A program made the translations under genes and the position numbers. Below, piece after piece: positions 24,456-32,615 of a DNA stretch of 44,195 nt. The notes under the pieces were generated by a model, which did not search any database, had not been told where the DNA came from, and saw nothing but the letters and a program-made list of their open reading frames with translations. Every line of letters starts with the position of its first letter. Position 1 is the stretch's first letter. The stretch covers positions 1 to 44,195 of IMG/VR virus record IMGVR_UViG_3300044611_000110. One strand, 5' to 3'. This DNA is from a virus.

Positions 24456-25577
24456 TCAGAAAGCAGAAGGAGCGGTAGCGCCCACATACAGCTCAACAGC
24501 GCAGGCGGGGTTCAGGTAGTCAGCACCCATGGCCAGACGGCCAAGGATCACGTCGCCCTGATAGATCACCGACACGTCGCCGCTGGTCACTTGCACTTGA
24601 GGACCAATGGCCTCAACCACACCAGCAGCTTCACGCTGGAAGATCAGACCGCAGGACTTGCTGCCAACTTCAGCAGCAGTACCGTAGTCGTTGTTCACAC
24701 CGCTGCCGGTAGCAGCGTTCTCCAGAGCGGCGCCGACAAAGCTGCCCACGTTGCCAGGAGAGGTCTCACCAGTGGTGCCGCCATAGGCAGTACCGTACTT
24801 GCCCAGGAACGGGATGTTCATGGACTTGTAGATCTTGATACCAGCGATCTCAATGATGCCGTTACCCTTTTGCAGGGAATCGCCTTGAGCATCGCGGTTC
24901 ACCAGACCGTTAGAACCGATGGCTTGGATCAGAGCGTAGTACTGGCGGGGGTTCAGAACACCCACACGACCTTCGCTGCTGACGCCCTTTTCATCCATAG
25001 CAGCAGCGGCGTCATAGAACGCAGCCACCAGGTTGGCGGAATCGAAAGCATCGGAGTCGTTGGCAGAAGAGCCAACGCGGATTTGAGTACCACCGGGCTC
25101 AACGAAGCTGGCCTTGGTGATCGGGCTGGCTTGACGAGCGCCACGAGCGATAGCACGGAAGATATAACGGTCATACTTCTCAGCGAGAGCATAGCCGATC
25201 TTACGGGAAATCTCAGAACGCAGGTCGTAGTGAGCCAGCACTTCATCCAGTTCATACACGAAAGCCGAACTAATTAGAAGGTCATCACAGGTGATGGTCT
25301 TCTCAGCCACCGGGGGCGCACCATCGCTGGTGCCAAGGATAGCGTTGCCAGGGGTGTGGAACTCAGCCGTGGTACGGCCAGTGTAGATGAACTGAAGAGA
25401 CTTGCCGTTCTTCAGAGTGCGCTTCATAACCAGGTCACGAGCAATCGACTCGTGCTGGAAGCCTTTGAACATCTCGCCGCTAAACAGCTTGAGATAGAGA
25501 GCACGGGCGTCGCCCGCACCGTTATCCTGACCAGGACGAGTCAGGCTCGTGGTCAGGGTAGAAGTTTGATGTGCCAT
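24456..25577 (-). CDS. Major capsid protein (T7 gp10-like)
   Basis: Encodes 373 residues (T7 gp10A is 345). It has the HK97-like capsid order: N-arm, then ALYLKLFSGEMFKGFQHESIARDLVMKRT near 25-55, ISSAFVYELDEVLAHYDLRSEISRKIGYALAEKYDR near 102-138 (spine helix), and GILNPRQYYALIQ-type phrase VGVLNPRQYYALIQAIGSNGLVNRD near 205-230. It ends with DVILGRLAMGADYLNPACAVELY. No slippery site for a longer minor form was found near the stop. A candidate promoter lies upstream and a strong terminator downstream, so the gene may form its own transcription unit. Confidence 0.97.
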   Translation of the reverse strand: MAHQTSTLTTSLTRPGQDNGAGDARALYLKLFSGEMFKGFQHESIARDLVMKRTLKNGKSLQFIYTGRTTAEFHTPGNAILGTSDGAPPVAEKTITCDDLLISSAFVYELDEVLAHYDLRSEISRKIGYALAEKYDRYIFRAIARGARQASPITKASFVEPGGTQIRVGSSANDSDAFDSANLVAAFYDAAAAMDEKGVSSEGRVGVLNPRQYYALIQAIGSNGLVNRDAQGDSLQKGNGIIEIAGIKIYKSMNIPFLGKYGTAYGGTTGETSPGNVGSFVGAALENAATGSGVNNDYGTAAEVGSKSCGLIFQREAAGVVEAIGPQVQVTSGDVSVIYQGDVILGRLAMGADYLNPACAVELYVGATAPSAF

Positions 25578-25608
25578 TGAAAGAGAGAAAGAAGTTGTTT
25601 ACTTGCTC

Positions 25609-25622
25609 TCCAAACGTTTGGA
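25609..25622. repeat. 14-bp perfect palindrome upstream of capsid gene
   Basis: TCCAAACGTTTGGA lies in the psbA-capsid gap. It shares the AACGTT centre with the 14-bp palindrome beside the integrase (41680-41693). Possible operator or RNA-processing stem. Confidence 0.7.
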
Positions 25623-25637
25623 AAAATTTGTTGCGAT

Positions 25638-25665
25638 ATTTTGTTGTCGTCTTTCCGACTGTCAA
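25638..25665 (-). promoter_or_regulatory. Candidate sigma70-type promoter for major capsid gene
   Basis: A perfect TTGACA (25665-25660) is followed after 16 nt by CAAAAT (25643-25638, four of six consensus bases), about 60 nt before the capsid ATG. A phage-polymerase promoter in the same gap is equally possible. Confidence 0.35.
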
Positions 25666-25740
25666 CGGCTAAGGGTGTCGGCGTACCGGCCTCAGCCTAG
25701 AGAGTAGAGATCCGACTCTGAGGTGTCCCTACTCCAGTAA

Positions 25741-26799
25741 TCACCCAATCACTGGTGCTTTGTGAGTAGCCAGATCAAGGGGGAAGTTATGAGCATTACG
25801 TTCGTGCATCACCTCAAAGCCAAGACCAGCTCGGTTGAGGATGTCTGCCCAGGTGTTGATGACGTTACCTTGGTTATCAAGGAGCGACTGGTTAAAGTTA
25901 AACCCGTTCAGGTTGAAGGCCATGGTGCTGACTCCTAGGGCAGCAAACCAAATGCCCACAACAGGCCAAGCAGCCAAGAAGAAGTGCAGACTACGAGAGT
26001 TATTGAACGAAGCGTACTGGAAGATCAAACGGCCAAAGTAACCATGAGCGGCTACGATATTGTAAGTCTCTTCCTCTTGTCCAAACTTATAGCCTTGGTT
26101 CTGAGATACCTCTTCAGTAGTTTCACGCACAAGCGAGGACGTAACCAGCGAACCATGCATTGCACTGAATAGCGACCCACCAAACACCCCAGCGACACCC
26201 AGCATGTGGAAGGGGTGCATGAGGATGTTATGCTCGGCTTGGAAGACAAGCATGTAGTTGAACGTACCCGATATACCGAGAGGCATCCCATCGGAGAAAC
26301 TACCTTGACCAAACGGGTAGACAAGGAAAACCGCCGTAGCTGCGGCGACTGGGGCAGAATATGCGACAAAGATCCAAGGCCTCATCCCTAATCGATAGCT
26401 AAGTTCCCACTCTCGTCCCAGGTAAGCATAGATACCAATGAGGAAGTGGAACACTGTGAGCTGATATGGACCCCCGTTGTAGAGCCATTCATCAAGTGAA
26501 TTAGCTTCCCAAATTGGGTACAGGTGAAGTCCGATGGCATTGCTGCTCGGAACGACGGCTCCCGATATGATATTGTTTCCATAAAGAAGACTTCCGGATA
26601 CAGGCTCACGGATGCCATCAATATCGACAGGAGGAGCCGCAATAAATGCAAGAATAAAACAAGTGGTGGCTGCAAGAAGACACGGAATCATCAGTGTCCC
26701 GAACCACCCAACATAAAGACGATTATCAGTGCTGGTTACCCAGCTACAAAAACGCTCCCAGTTGGACTGAGAGCGGGGAGCTGCGAGTGTAGCAGTCAT
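25741..26799 (-). CDS. psbA: Photosystem II D1 protein
   Basis: Core photosystem II subunit that binds P680, pheophytin, QB and the Mn cluster. It turns over fastest in light, so phages supply it to keep photosynthesis running. The 352 residues are complete with five membrane helices. Diagnostic stretches include [60 protein letters not shown] and [15 protein letters not shown]. The mature protein would end at Ala344, leaving an unusually short 8-residue C-terminal extension (THKAPVIG). It starts 8 nt after the RlpA-like gene and lies between scaffold and capsid genes, so it is expressed late with them. Confidence 0.99.
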   Translation of the reverse strand: MTATLAAPRSQSNWERFCSWVTSTDNRLYVGWFGTLMIPCLLAATTCFILAFIAAPPVDIDGIREPVSGSLLYGNNIISGAVVPSSNAIGLHLYPIWEANSLDEWLYNGGPYQLTVFHFLIGIYAYLGREWELSYRLGMRPWIFVAYSAPVAAATAVFLVYPFGQGSFSDGMPLGISGTFNYMLVFQAEHNILMHPFHMLGVAGVFGGSLFSAMHGSLVTSSLVRETTEEVSQNQGYKFGQEEETYNIVAAHGYFGRLIFQYASFNNSRSLHFFLAAWPVVGIWFAALGVSTMAFNLNGFNFNQSLLDNQGNVINTWADILNRAGLGFEVMHERNAHNFPLDLATHKAPVIG

Positions 26800-26807
26800 G
26801 AATGAAG

Positions 26808-27104
26808 TTAGTTAAGACGGGTTACCTTTACCCTTCCAACTCCAGAGTTAGTGAGACCGATTCGATCAGCCGCACCTTTACTGAGATCGATTGCCCTATT
26901 ACCATGATAGGGACCACGATCATTGACCCGAACAACGGCACACCGTTTGAAACAAACTTTAAGTTTAGTTCCAAAAGGGAGTGTCTTGTGCGCTGCAGTA
27001 AGGCCGTTTTGATTGTATCGCTCACCATTGGCGGTGAGGTTTCCGTGGAAGCCAGGACCGTACCAACTGGTGATCACCGACAGAGTAGTTAGAATAGGAA
27101 GCAT
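26808..27104 (-). CDS. RlpA-like double-psi beta-barrel protein
   Basis: Encodes 98 residues, almost entirely one RlpA domain. The family signature is complete: [31 protein letters not shown] with the Glu and His implicated in RlpA transglycosylase activity, [19 protein letters not shown] with the conserved Asp, and a final strand. Bacterial RlpA cleaves peptide-free glycan strands at the septum. The N-terminus ([13 protein letters not shown]) is short and hydrophobic with no positive charge or lipobox, so export is uncertain. It lies in the cargo block with hli and psbA. A role in lysis or wall remodelling is inferred. Confidence 0.9.
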   Translation of the reverse strand: MLPILTTLSVITSWYGPGFHGNLTANGERYNQNGLTAAHKTLPFGTKLKVCFKRCAVVRVNDRGPYHGNRAIDLSKGAADRIGLTNSGVGRVKVTRLN

Positions 27105-27145
27105 AATTAATAAGCAAAGAACTTTTATATTGCTTACGCCTACAA

Positions 27146-27176
27146 TTCCGCCAATACACGCGCAGTATTGACGGAA
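27146..27176 (-). repeat. 12-bp hairpin upstream of RlpA-like gene
   Basis: On the minus strand TTCCGTCAATAC pairs with GTATTGGCGGAA (one T-G wobble) around a 7-nt loop. No T-run follows, so it is not a classic terminator; an RNA-processing or stabilising stem is more likely. Confidence 0.65.
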
Positions 27177-27185
27177 CTACCAATA

Positions 27186-27335
27186 CTACTTTTTCTTAGC
27201 AGTTTTAGCTGCTTGCTTAAATTGTTTAGCAGTGGGTGCACCAGCAGTACCAGGCTTCCTCATCCTTTCTCCACTGCCTTCTTCAATACGTTTCCGCTTG
27301 GCGTGGATGTTTGCGTAGAGACCAGGCTTAGCCAT
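27186..27335 (-). CDS. Tiny basic conserved phage protein (49 aa)
   Basis: Starts at ATG 27335, overlapping the stop of the upstream gene as ATGA. It encodes MAKPGLYANIHAKRKRIEEG and continues SGERMRKPGTAGAPTAKQFK to a Lys-rich end. The phrase KPGLYANIHAKRKRI with GSGERMRKPG is familiar from very short proteins in many marine phages, of unknown function. It is strongly basic and may contact nucleic acid or the virion interior. It sits between scaffold and capsid genes with hli. Confidence 0.8.
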   Translation of the reverse strand: MAKPGLYANIHAKRKRIEEGSGERMRKPGTAGAPTAKQFKQAAKTAKKK

Positions 27336-27448
27336 CATTTCTTTGGTTTCTTGTTTTCAACTTTCTTGCCAGTTTTGGCAGCTTCCTTTTTGGCAGCCGC
27401 CATGCCAGCAGCGGTGTAAGAGTAATTTTTAGATCCTACTTTAGGCAT
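27335..27448 (-). CDS. Tiny basic hypothetical protein (37 aa)
   Basis: Runs ATG 27448 to TGA 27335. It encodes MPKVGSKNYSYTAAGMAAAK, then KEAAKTGKKVENKKPKK. Its start shares one base with the hli stop (TAATG) and its stop overlaps the next gene (ATGA), a coupling pattern that supports translation despite the small size. The Lys-rich tail follows a short Ala-rich helix. Similar short proteins occur beside the 49-residue family in other phages. Function unknown. Confidence 0.75.
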   Translation of the reverse strand: MPKVGSKNYSYTAAGMAAAKKEAAKTGKKVENKKPKK

Positions 27449-27579
27449 TACCAAATTCCAGGAATGATTTGACCAGTCAGTGCGTAAGCACCCACAGCAG
27501 CCACGAAGCCAAGCATAGCCAAGCGGCCATTAATAAGTTCGGCCCGTTCATTGTGAGACTGAAGGTAGTTAGGATCCAT
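27448..27579 (-). CDS. hli: High-light-inducible protein
   Basis: A one-helix chlorophyll-binding stress protein that protects the photosystems, commonly carried by cyanophages next to psbA. The 43 residues from ATG 27579 include the full Hli motif: E14, N17-G18-R19, A21-M22, G24-F25 in AELINGRLAMLGF, followed by the rest of the membrane helix (VAAVGAYALTG). A longer form from TTG 27621 (57 residues, TSENLWAKEPPIY) is possible because that stretch resembles Hli N-termini. Neither start has a strong ribosome-binding site. It lies in the cargo block after the scaffold gene. Confidence 0.93.
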   Translation of the reverse strand: MDPNYLQSHNERAELINGRLAMLGFVAAVGAYALTGQIIPGIW

Positions 27580-27610
27580 ATAGATGGGTGGCTCTTTAGC
27601 CCAAAGGTTT

Positions 27611-28408
27611 TCAGAAGTCAACGTCAGATCGTGCAAGTTTTTCGATGATGTCTTGGCGGTAAGCCGGATCCCGCTCGTATCGGGGATCACTCATTGCTCG
27701 CACAACCTCTGCTTGACTGCGGAACACATCCATAGACCGAGCAGGTTTGCCTTGCAGCGTTTCACCTTCAAAGCCCACAGCGTCAGTGTACCGATAGTAA
27801 AGTGCTTGAAGTGCCAAGTTAATAGCAGCCATGTTGCCTGACTCCACAACAGAGTCAAAGGCTTCTACTTCCTCAGGCGAGAAGTTTTCTGCAGCCCAGC
27901 TAGTGAGCTGTTGATAAGCACCGTCACCGCCTACAGAGTTTTTGATATGGTTGATGTCAGCGGTAGACAGCTCAACAGACTGTTGCTGCTGAGGACCACC
28001 GTTTTGTTCTTGGTAGCGGAAGTAGGCATCAACAAGTTCACGCGAAGACATCTGAGAGAACTTCTCAAGAGTTTCCTCACTGAGTTGTCCGTTGCTTGAG
28101 AACTCTTGATCAACCTCAGCAAGGAAGTCAATCACATAGTCCTCAGACTCTTCATCTGTTTCTTCGTACTCCTCCTGTCCCCCATCTTCTGCTTCACCCT
28201 CTTCTTCGTTGTCGCCTTGACCAAGTTTTTTTTGAAGTTCAAGGTAAGCTTGCTCAAGAGCGGCAGCGTCTTTGTATTTACCAGCGAGCAGACCTTCCTG
28301 CTCAGCCATCATTGCCTCACCAATGGCAAGAGATTCCGCTTGATCGGCATCGATGCTTGACATCACCTCAGCCGGTGGAGTTGGATCAAAGGTTAGTGTT
28401 TCAGCCAT
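27611..28408 (-). CDS. Capsid assembly scaffold protein (T7 gp9-like)
   Basis: Encodes 265 residues, very acidic and rich in Glu, Gln and Asp, between portal and capsid as in T7 (gp9 is 307). It has a helical N-terminus (DADQAESLAIGEAMMAEQEGLLAGKYKDAAALEQAYLELQKKLG), an acidic linker (DNEEEGEAEDGGQEEYEETDEESEDYV), and a helical C-terminus (SDPRYERDPAYRQDIIEKLARSD). Such proteins guide prohead assembly and leave before packaging. It starts 6 nt after the portal stop. Confidence 0.9.
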   Translation of the reverse strand: MAETLTFDPTPPAEVMSSIDADQAESLAIGEAMMAEQEGLLAGKYKDAAALEQAYLELQKKLGQGDNEEEGEAEDGGQEEYEETDEESEDYVIDFLAEVDQEFSSNGQLSEETLEKFSQMSSRELVDAYFRYQEQNGGPQQQQSVELSTADINHIKNSVGGDGAYQQLTSWAAENFSPEEVEAFDSVVESGNMAAINLALQALYYRYTDAVGFEGETLQGKPARSMDVFRSQAEVVRAMSDPRYERDPAYRQDIIEKLARSDVDF

Positions 28409-28414
28409 AAAAGG

Positions 28415-30019
28415 TTATTGAGTGGGTTGTGCTGCACCCATGCCAGTCAGACCGCCAACAACGTTGCCAAGCATTTCCTCAGCGTTGGGGTTCTTCGATG
28501 GGTCAGCAATGGGAGCCTGCAGCATCTGGCCAGCTTGCTTCGTCAGCATCATCTGGGATTGTTGTTGCATTGCAGTTGCTTGCTCCTGCTGTTGTTGCTC
28601 CATTGTCTTCACAAGGTTGAGTACATCAATACCTTGAGATGCAGCAAGACGTTTGATAGCTTCCTCAGGGTTGAGGTAGCGCATCAGGTTGTCAGGTCCA
28701 AGGGTCTGGGCAATGGTGCTGATAAAGGTCGTGAGAGATTCACGATCTTGACCACGACCAAGAGCGTTGATGCCAGCCACAATGGTCGGCCTGACTATCT
28801 CCTTAGGAATCCTGGGCAGCTCACCAGAGCGTTGCAGGACAAGGAGCTTACGATTCAGGTATGGAATCAGGAACTCAACAGTCAGCAAGGAGAACAAGCC
28901 GCCAAGCTGCTGCTCAAGTTCAAGTTGGGTCAGACGAACTTCTTCAGCAGTAGTCCGCTCCGACTGACGAACAGTAAGGACAAGGAACGCTTCGGAGATC
29001 CGTCGTTCCAGCGTTGCCATCATGTTGGCAGCTGTACTGAAGTCAGCGGTCTTGCCAACCTGTACGACACCAATATCTTCGGGCCGTCCTTGAATGATCG
29101 CACCGTTGCCTGCCTGGGCCAGCGTCTGGGCTTTGGTCGTGCTTGAGGGTGATACCACGAAGACGACCTTAGCGGCTGCTGCAGAGCCTTCTGTAAGGGC
29201 CTGAGCGAGTGCATCAAGTGACCGTAGATCACCAAGGAACTCTTCTACTCGACCCCTGCCATAGTTCTCACCATCGACAGAGTTGAAGCGAAGGACCAGC
29301 CAAGGGCTTGCTTCCTTTGGGGCTTTGGACTCAGACCCAGGAACCTTCTTGTCAAAGACTTCCTGATGCCAGATCCAACGGTTGTTGTCGAGACGAACGT
29401 GGGTGTAGACCTCAGCATCATCTCCGTTGTATGAGCCGCCGCTGTCAATACCAGTATTAGGTTGACGGCCCACAGCCTCAACCATTTCCTTGGGTAGCAG
29501 CTTTTTGTTGATCAGTTCTTTGGTAACGATCTCAATGATGTTACCGTTGCCATCTCTTTCAACGACATAGCGGTTGAGCGGGTAATGCTTCAACCCATCC
29601 TTGCCCATAAAGACAAGAGCGTTCCCCCCTACAACAAGGTGCTTGAGGGCTTGGTGAACAGTAACTCGATCACTGGATGCAGCAATCGAATCCATCACCA
29701 TACGTTCCATTTTGGCAAAACTCAGATCAAGTTCAGATCGGACTTGTGCAGGCAGGTCAGTGCCCAGCTTGTCATCACGAACTTGAAGCTTGAAGAACGT
29801 AGTTTGAGGTGGCAGGAGAGACAGCATGAGTTTGGCTGCCAATGTGACTACCGCCTTTGCACCTACGCTTTGCCAAGGTTGCTTAAGGATTTGATGGGTG
29901 ACCCGTGTCTCGTCACGTTGGATGAGATACGGAAGCGTTAGCTCCGAACAACGCACTGCAGTTTCAAGAAACTGAGAACGGTAGGTAGAGAGTTGATCGT
30001 ACCGACTACGTGCGTGCAT
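28415..30019 (-). CDS. Portal / head-tail connector protein (T7 gp8-like)
   Basis: Encodes 534 residues (T7 gp8 is 536). It forms the dodecameric ring at one capsid vertex. Typical stretches: ARSRYDQLSTYRSQFLETAVRCSELTLPYLI at the N-terminus, QSVGAKAVVTLAAKLMLSLLPPQTTFFKL, VGGNALVFMG, ENYGRGRVEEFLGDLRSLDAL, and QSERTTAEEVRLTQLELEQQLGG near 355-377. The C-terminal barrel is Gln-rich (KTMEQQQQEQATAMQQQSQM). It starts 4 nt after the MCGGN protein. Confidence 0.96.
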   Translation of the reverse strand: MHARSRYDQLSTYRSQFLETAVRCSELTLPYLIQRDETRVTHQILKQPWQSVGAKAVVTLAAKLMLSLLPPQTTFFKLQVRDDKLGTDLPAQVRSELDLSFAKMERMVMDSIAASSDRVTVHQALKHLVVGGNALVFMGKDGLKHYPLNRYVVERDGNGNIIEIVTKELINKKLLPKEMVEAVGRQPNTGIDSGGSYNGDDAEVYTHVRLDNNRWIWHQEVFDKKVPGSESKAPKEASPWLVLRFNSVDGENYGRGRVEEFLGDLRSLDALAQALTEGSAAAAKVVFVVSPSSTTKAQTLAQAGNGAIIQGRPEDIGVVQVGKTADFSTAANMMATLERRISEAFLVLTVRQSERTTAEEVRLTQLELEQQLGGLFSLLTVEFLIPYLNRKLLVLQRSGELPRIPKEIVRPTIVAGINALGRGQDRESLTTFISTIAQTLGPDNLMRYLNPEEAIKRLAASQGIDVLNLVKTMEQQQQEQATAMQQQSQMMLTKQAGQMLQAPIADPSKNPNAEEMLGNVVGGLTGMGAAQPTQ

Positions 30020-30023
30020 TTAT

Positions 30024-30332
30024 TCAACCCATATTGGGACCAGAACCACTACCGCTGTTCCCGGTATTCAGGGGAATCCGGAGAGAGGCGATGCCCCTGC
30101 TTGCGTCAATGGTTGTAGATTTACGAGTCTTTTTACGACGCACCCCTTGGTTGTCTGACAGTTGTGCACCAGTGTCAACCGGAGGCGGTGTGTACTTAGG
30201 CTTCATAGCCTCCAGCGTGGCAGCATTGCGCTGCTCTTGTTGACGCATTGCTTCTTCGTAAGCAGCAGCTTGACGTGCTGCAGCTCGCTTAGCTTCTTCT
30301 TGAGCGTGATGAGCGTTGTTACCACCACACAT
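30024..30332 (-). CDS. Small MCGGN-type protein upstream of portal
   Basis: Encodes 102 residues from ATG 30332, beginning MCGGNNAHHAQEEAKRAAAR. A long charged Ala/Gln/Glu helix reaches about residue 45, then comes a Pro-rich linker (KPKYTPPPVDTGAQLS), a basic cluster (RRKKTRK) and a Gly/Ser tail. Short proteins with this start precede portal genes in marine T7-like phages and may be minor virion components. A longer frame starting upstream would overlap the previous gene and is less likely. Confidence 0.75.
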   Translation of the reverse strand: MCGGNNAHHAQEEAKRAAARQAAAYEEAMRQQEQRNAATLEAMKPKYTPPPVDTGAQLSDNQGVRRKKTRKSTTIDASRGIASLRIPLNTGNSGSGSGPNMG

Positions 30333-30336
30333 GTTC

Positions 30337-30525
30337 TTACTCCTCTTCAGTAATACGAGATTTAATGAGTTCAACCACACTGCGCTGACCAGCTCGATAC
30401 ATGATCTGGTTCAGCGGTAGATCAGGTTGTGGGTTAAAAGGTGGAAATTGATCTTCTAATTCTTCTAGAAGTTTCTCTACAGTAAGCCCAAGGTTAAGCG
30501 TACTGCGGGAGGTTTGGATTTGCAT
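30337..30525 (-). CDS. Small hypothetical protein (62 aa) after nrdB
   Basis: Starts at ATG 30525, 32 nt inside the end of the RNR beta gene. It encodes 62 residues: LTVEKLLEELEDQFPPFNPQP, then PLNQIMYRAGQRSVVELIKSRITEEE. Two predicted amphipathic helices flank a Pro-rich turn. Proteins with an IMYRAGQRSVVE phrase recur in cyanophages at the metabolism-to-structure junction, with no known role. Co-translation with nrdB is likely from the overlap. Confidence 0.7.
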   Translation of the reverse strand: MQIQTSRSTLNLGLTVEKLLEELEDQFPPFNPQPDLPLNQIMYRAGQRSVVELIKSRITEEE

Positions 30526-31210
30526 GTTCAAAGAACGCTGGCATCCGTGCTCGCTTGGTCTCGGAAAGCTCAGGAGCTTTGCCCTCGTACATCAGGCGAT
30601 CACTGGCATCCAGCCAAAATTTTTTATTCAGATATTTGTTTGACTCCACCCCAGAAAGGGGTTGCATCACCCAATTGATAGTTGCTTTACGGAGCTTGTC
30701 AAGAGAAGGACTCCAATCAAGATTGAGCTCCCTACACACAAGACTATTTGTAGCCACGTGTACTTGTTCATCACGACTAATATCTGCGCTTACAGTCCTC
30801 AGTCCAGCGTCACCGTTGAAACGGAAAAAGGGAAGTAGGACGAAGAAAATTGCACGTTCGGCAACCATTGCTTTGAGGACCGTGTGATCTGGATGTTCAA
30901 TCCATGCATCCCGAAGTCGGATGGCTTCGGATTCAGCCTTCTCATCCACGCCCAAAGCGTTGGCGATGTAACCGAGCGCAAGGTCATGCTTTTCCTCGTC
31001 TTTGATGTTGGATCGTAGGAGGTCCACTGACGCCTTAGGTACTTCATTTTTCAGTGCTTCATCAATAAAGTCACCCACAGGAAGCTCCATATGACGGATC
31101 GCTAATGCACGGTAGATGGTTTCTTCAGCACCCTCTACGAGCTTGCCTGCAGTTGTTTGGACAGGGGTCCAAGTTCTTTTACGGTTGAGTAGTTTTTGAT
31201 AGGGGTTCAT
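30494..31210 (-). CDS. nrdB: Class I ribonucleotide reductase beta subunit, tyrosine-less
   Basis: Encodes 238 residues, shorter than cellular NrdB (about 375). A ferritin-like metal site is visible: E42 (tentative), E72-x2-H75 in DEEKHD, E118 in VAERAIFF, and E148-x2-H151 in DEQVHV. The usual radical tyrosine four residues after the first His is replaced by Leu79, so a different radical or metal chemistry is implied. Its ATG overlaps the RNR alpha stop (ATGA), which marks it as the partner subunit. Related cyanophage alpha genes were once called B12-dependent; the beta gene argues for class I. Confidence 0.85.
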   Translation of the reverse strand: MNPYQKLLNRKRTWTPVQTTAGKLVEGAEETIYRALAIRHMELPVGDFIDEALKNEVPKASVDLLRSNIKDEEKHDLALGYIANALGVDEKAESEAIRLRDAWIEHPDHTVLKAMVAERAIFFVLLPFFRFNGDAGLRTVSADISRDEQVHVATNSLVCRELNLDWSPSLDKLRKATINWVMQPLSGVESNKYLNKKFWLDASDRLMYEGKAPELSETKRARMPAFFEHANPNLPQYA

Positions 31211-32613
31211 TCGCCGCAATTACAATCAGGAGCAGGATCATCATCTCTGTCATAGAGAATCGACTCCAGGTAATCGTCCACTTCTGACTCCTCCAATGCC
31301 GCATAGGCGCTGGTCTTATCTTGGGTATCACTCATGACCTGAAGCGAGTAATAAAGGGAGGTCTGCGGAGATTGCAGCCACTCTTCAATAAACGCTTCGT
31401 CATAGGTGATCACATCAGACCAACTATTGAAGCTGTAACCGTGAAGAAGTCCCGTAGCCTCAAGCATCCTCATGATGCCATCAGCGACTTTCTTGTAAGC
31501 CTCCCAGCCAACTTCTGACGCGATCTCAACAGGACCGTAGTCAAAGCTCTGGACGCCAAACGTACCGCTATCACGGTCCACATGGCGGGCAATAGGAGGT
31601 GCAATTTCAGGGCAGGTGGTGTACCCATCAAGGTCCGTATAGCGGTAGCTACAGGACGCTGTAGGAGCAATAGCAAAGGCTCGCTCCATGTTGTTCACCT
31701 TGGCCACTTGAGCAGCAGCTCGGATTGCAAGTTGCAGTTCCTTGGCTAGCACATACGCAGCCGTATATTCACCTTCAAGTTCACCGCTGTTTACGTCTTC
31801 AAGGGCTTCACCAAACTCCTTGTACGTCACACCGGAGCGACGGAGCAGGTTAGCCAGTCCGAGCACTCCCAGACCGACCTGGCGATCCGTCTCCGGAGGG
31901 AGGTACTCTCCACTAGATCCAACGCCTGTTTGTTCGTGAAGGGCGCACAGCTGGGACATTCCAGTGACAAATGCACTTTGAATGTCATTGAGTTCGCACT
32001 GGCCAAGGTTGACATGTTGCAGTAGACAGGTTCCCCGTGAGGGCAGGTACACCTCCAAGCAAACGTTTCCCCGGATTCGATTTCCATCTCGATCAACCTT
32101 TGTTTTATTCAGCCAGATGTCGCCTTGGCGGATGCCTTGAAGGACTGCCTCCTTAACTTCCGATGTCGCCACATTCCACCAGTGTGGATTAATGTTGACG
32201 CAACGCTTAACCCAAGGAAGCTCAGAGCGACTAGCGGTAACAAAATCCAGGATGTCAGGATGATTAAGATCCAGGTGACACACCACAGCACCGTTCTTAT
32301 AAACACCACCACGTCGCAGGATTTCATTCAGTGTGGAGTAGATCTTGGCAAAGGAGACAGGGCCTGAAGCCACAAGGCCTTTGCCATTTTCATCGCCTTT
32401 CGGTCGGAGCTTGGATAGATGGACAGCCACGCCAGCTCCGTAGCGGAGAGCGTGGGAAACAAAACGCCAGGATGCTTCGATTCCATTTTCACCTTCCATA
32501 GTGTCTTCCACCACAAAGACAGTGCAGGAGACAGGTAGGCGGCTGGTGGGATCGTCAATCCAAGACTGCACTCGCCCAGTACGGGCGATAAGTTCTTTGG
32601 TAGCGGCAGACAT
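31207..32613 (-). CDS. nrdA: Ribonucleotide reductase alpha (catalytic) subunit
   Basis: Reduces ribonucleotides to deoxyribonucleotides for phage DNA synthesis. At 468 residues it is compact, with no ATP-cone domain. Active-site N183-x-C185-x-E187 lies in GNVCLEVYLP (thiyl Cys185). Redox Cys are C30 (LPVSC) and probably C206 (VNLGQC), with a C-terminal C464-N-C466 pair for re-reduction. The Tyr421-Tyr422 dyad (SLYYSL) is the radical-transfer pair of class I enzymes, matching the adjacent beta subunit. It follows the MazG-like gene by 2 nt in a nucleotide-metabolism operon. Confidence 0.95.
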   Translation of the reverse strand: MSAATKELIARTGRVQSWIDDPTSRLPVSCTVFVVEDTMEGENGIEASWRFVSHALRYGAGVAVHLSKLRPKGDENGKGLVASGPVSFAKIYSTLNEILRRGGVYKNGAVVCHLDLNHPDILDFVTASRSELPWVKRCVNINPHWWNVATSEVKEAVLQGIRQGDIWLNKTKVDRDGNRIRGNVCLEVYLPSRGTCLLQHVNLGQCELNDIQSAFVTGMSQLCALHEQTGVGSSGEYLPPETDRQVGLGVLGLANLLRRSGVTYKEFGEALEDVNSGELEGEYTAAYVLAKELQLAIRAAAQVAKVNNMERAFAIAPTASCSYRYTDLDGYTTCPEIAPPIARHVDRDSGTFGVQSFDYGPVEIASEVGWEAYKKVADGIMRMLEATGLLHGYSFNSWSDVITYDEAFIEEWLQSPQTSLYYSLQVMSDTQDKTSAYAALEESEVDDYLESILYDRDDDPAPDCNCGE

Positions 32614-32615
32614 TA

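Noticed and set aside
24591-25277. 228-codon plus-strand frame opposite the capsid gene
   Set aside because: Mirror of a strongly biased coding sequence; there is no ribosome-binding site and no family features.
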